Shown: piece by piece, positions 63,056 to 64,000 of the stretch | How the letters are laid out: every line of letters begins with the position of its first letter | Position numbering within the stretch: the first letter of the stretch is position 1 | Assembly: GCF_937906905.1 (NCBI RefSeq) | Contig: NZ_CALERY010000027.1 | Location: 1-64,000 of the forward strand | Length of the DNA stretch: 64,000 nucleotides | Direction of reading: 5' to 3' | From: an uncultured Helicobacter sp. | Lineage (GTDB): Bacteria > Campylobacterota > Campylobacteria > Campylobacterales > Helicobacteraceae | Made by a program: the position numbers and the translations under genes | Notes under the pieces: generated by a model | What the model was told of the DNA's origin: nothing | The model's database searches: none | Seen by the model: only the letters and a program-made list of their open reading frames with translations

Positions 63056-63520
63056 CTAATAGGTGTAGGGTATCTCATAATACTGCAGCTCTTGGATAAG
63101 ATTCTGGGCTTTGAGATACTCTTTGGGAATATAGACAACCAAATCAATAGAATTGGTGTTTTTACTATAAGCAAACTCGATATTTTTCTGTTTGAAAATT
63201 TCATTGAGACAGAAGAATAAATACTCATCTACCGCCGAGATGAAAAGTTTCTGTGGCACATCTTTGATCACAGGATCGACAAAATCCACAAATGCTTCAA
63301 ACTCTTGGGCTGGATAGGAATAGGCTTTGTTGAAGTGCTTAAGGTTATCAAGCCAGTTTTCTTTGGTGGGGATTGGAGCTTTTGCCACAGGCGCATCTGT
63401 CAAGAAATCAAACACAAGCTCTTTAGACAAAACTTCACTTTTATAGTGCAAGAGCCAGCCAATACTCCCCCCCACAAACACACTCGCAATAAGGACTATC
63501 CAAATAGATTTCGCGCCCAT
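63056..63520 (-). CDS. Conserved Helicobacter membrane-anchored protein, unknown
   Basis: 154 residues. One N-terminal membrane helix (SIWIVLIASVFVGGSIGWLL), then a soluble periplasmic part with DVPQKLFISAVDEYLFFCLNEIFKQKN and LVVYIPKEYLKAQNLIQEL. A short 7-base C run lies in the TM codons. Located between rpsA and serA, the place of the H. pylori hypothetical HP0398. Function unknown. Confidence 0.65.
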   Translation of the reverse strand: MGAKSIWIVLIASVFVGGSIGWLLHYKSEVLSKELVFDFLTDAPVAKAPIPTKENWLDNLKHFNKAYSYPAQEFEAFVDFVDPVIKDVPQKLFISAVDEYLFFCLNEIFKQKNIEFAYSKNTNSIDLVVYIPKEYLKAQNLIQELQYYEIPYTY

Positions 63521-63537
63521 GACCTCACTCTGTGATG

Positions 63538-64000
63538 TTAGATTTTGCCTTTAAGCTTATCGCCAAGCGTCATTTTGTCATCAGCGCTGTTGAATGCTTG
63601 GATTTCTTCTTTTTGCTTCTGCTTCTCTAGTTTTCGCACAGACACGCGCACGCGATTGCTCTGCTTATCGATTGATACAATCACACACTCAATCTCCGCA
63701 CCCTGCTCAATCTCTTCTTTTTTCAGCGGATAGAGATCTTCGTTGCGAATAAGCGCGTCCATACCATCAACATCAATAAACACTCCAAAATCTTTGCAGT
63801 CAATCACCTTGCCTTTGACGATATCATCGACTTTATGCGCTTTGCCAAATTTTTCTGCTGGGGATTCTTCCAGGGCTTTTTTACTAAGAGATATTCGCTG
63901 ATTTGTATTATCGATTTTAATAATACGCACTTCAATCTCTTCACCCACTTTAAAGACATCTTTACATTTCGTGCCTTTATCCCAAAACGCATCTTCATTA
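63538..64000 (-). CDS. rpsA: 30S ribosomal protein S1, 3' end (5' part outside window)
   Basis: The frame is open to the right edge. Two S1-type OB repeats: VGEEIEVRIIKIDNTNQRISLSKKAL and VDDIVKGKVIDCKDFGVFIDVDGMDALI with LYPLKKEEIEQGAEIECVIVSIDKQSNRVRVSVRKLEKQ. It ends AFNSADDKMTLGDKLKGKI, the usual S1 C-terminus. Binds mRNA on the 30S subunit. The GTG at 63948 is internal, not a start. Confidence 0.95.
   Translation of the reverse strand, partial: NEDAFWDKGTKCKDVFKVGEEIEVRIIKIDNTNQRISLSKKALEESPAEKFGKAHKVDDIVKGKVIDCKDFGVFIDVDGMDALIRNEDLYPLKKEEIEQGAEIECVIVSIDKQSNRVRVSVRKLEKQKQKEEIQAFNSADDKMTLGDKLKGKI

Noticed and set aside
63467..63473. C7 run in the gene between rpsA and serA as a phase switch
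   Set aside because: Too short compared with the 9-14 base tracts, and both sides are in frame in the membrane helix.

Overview
The window is a piece of a Helicobacter-type (Campylobacterota) chromosome, probably an enterohepatic species. The gene neighbourhoods match Helicobacter order: acpS-fliL-rsmD; lpxL-gppA-ferredoxin; the SurA-like gene, TPR gene, rnhA, rnc, aroC run; ctpA, BatD-like gene and plsC; U32 peptidase with remote CheZ; serA next to rpsA. Flagellin-glycosylation Maf, FlgS, the HpKchA-type K channel and an H. pylori-like alpha-1,2-fucosyltransferase fit the same group. The base composition looks well above that of H. pylori. The 8-mer family TAGAATCT / AGATTCTA is strikingly frequent on both strands. 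No rRNA, tRNA, CRISPR array or insertion sequence was seen.

Layout. 1-3.4 kb: end of a YafQ-type toxin, a palindromic extragenic repeat, then a minus-strand operon (unknown gene, rsmD, fliL, acpS, TPR protein, CiaD-like protein). 3.6 kb: SRP RNA. 3.8-14.7 kb: MATE transporter, coaBC, an outer-membrane barrel, Maf, FlgS, cytochrome c553, and flgI-flgJ behind a good sigma-54 site. 14.8-20.6 kb: a plus-strand glycan cluster of two glycosyltransferases and three methyltransferase-like genes, loaded with poly-G tracts and perfect inverted repeats. 20.6-29.3 kb: lpxL, gppA, ferredoxin, FtsL-like, rsmH, a phase-variable methyltransferase, atpZ-like, hemL, K channel, rpmB. 29.5-37.4 kb: ylxR-infB-rbfA-rimP followed on the same strand by a three-gene set that looks like CDP-ribitol synthesis and ribitol-phosphate transfer plus a FkbM methyltransferase. 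37.6-49 kb: ccoG, MFS transporter, the surA-like to aroC run, PAP2 phosphatase, comM and a periplasmic protein. 48.8-53.4 kb: a broken futC-like gene and frdCAB. 53.8-64 kb: ctpA, purC-purS-purQ, BatD-like, plsC, U32 peptidase, cheZ, serA and the end of rpsA.

The main theme is contingency control of surface glycans. Eight G/C homopolymers (9-14 bases) and one (AT)14 dinucleotide tract lie inside seven glycosyl-, glycerol/ribitol-phosphate- or methyl-transferase genes. Working out the frames by hand, in this sequence the double-domain GT4, the methyltransferase at 19720 and the methyltransferase at 25060 read through. The methyltransferases at 17951, 18696 and 29529, the TagF-like transferase at 31846 and the fucosyltransferase at 48846 are out of frame.

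Most unusual are: (i) a GT4 enzyme whose C-terminal donor-binding domain is duplicated in tandem, each copy ending in a poly-G tract; (ii) a perfect 31-bp-arm inverted repeat in that gene and three more perfect inverted repeats within 130 bp of the next gene; (iii) a doubly switchable ribitol-phosphate cassette attached to the infB operon; (iv) in-frame palindromic inserts built from CCAGAATCT...AGATTCTGG inside conserved enzymes.
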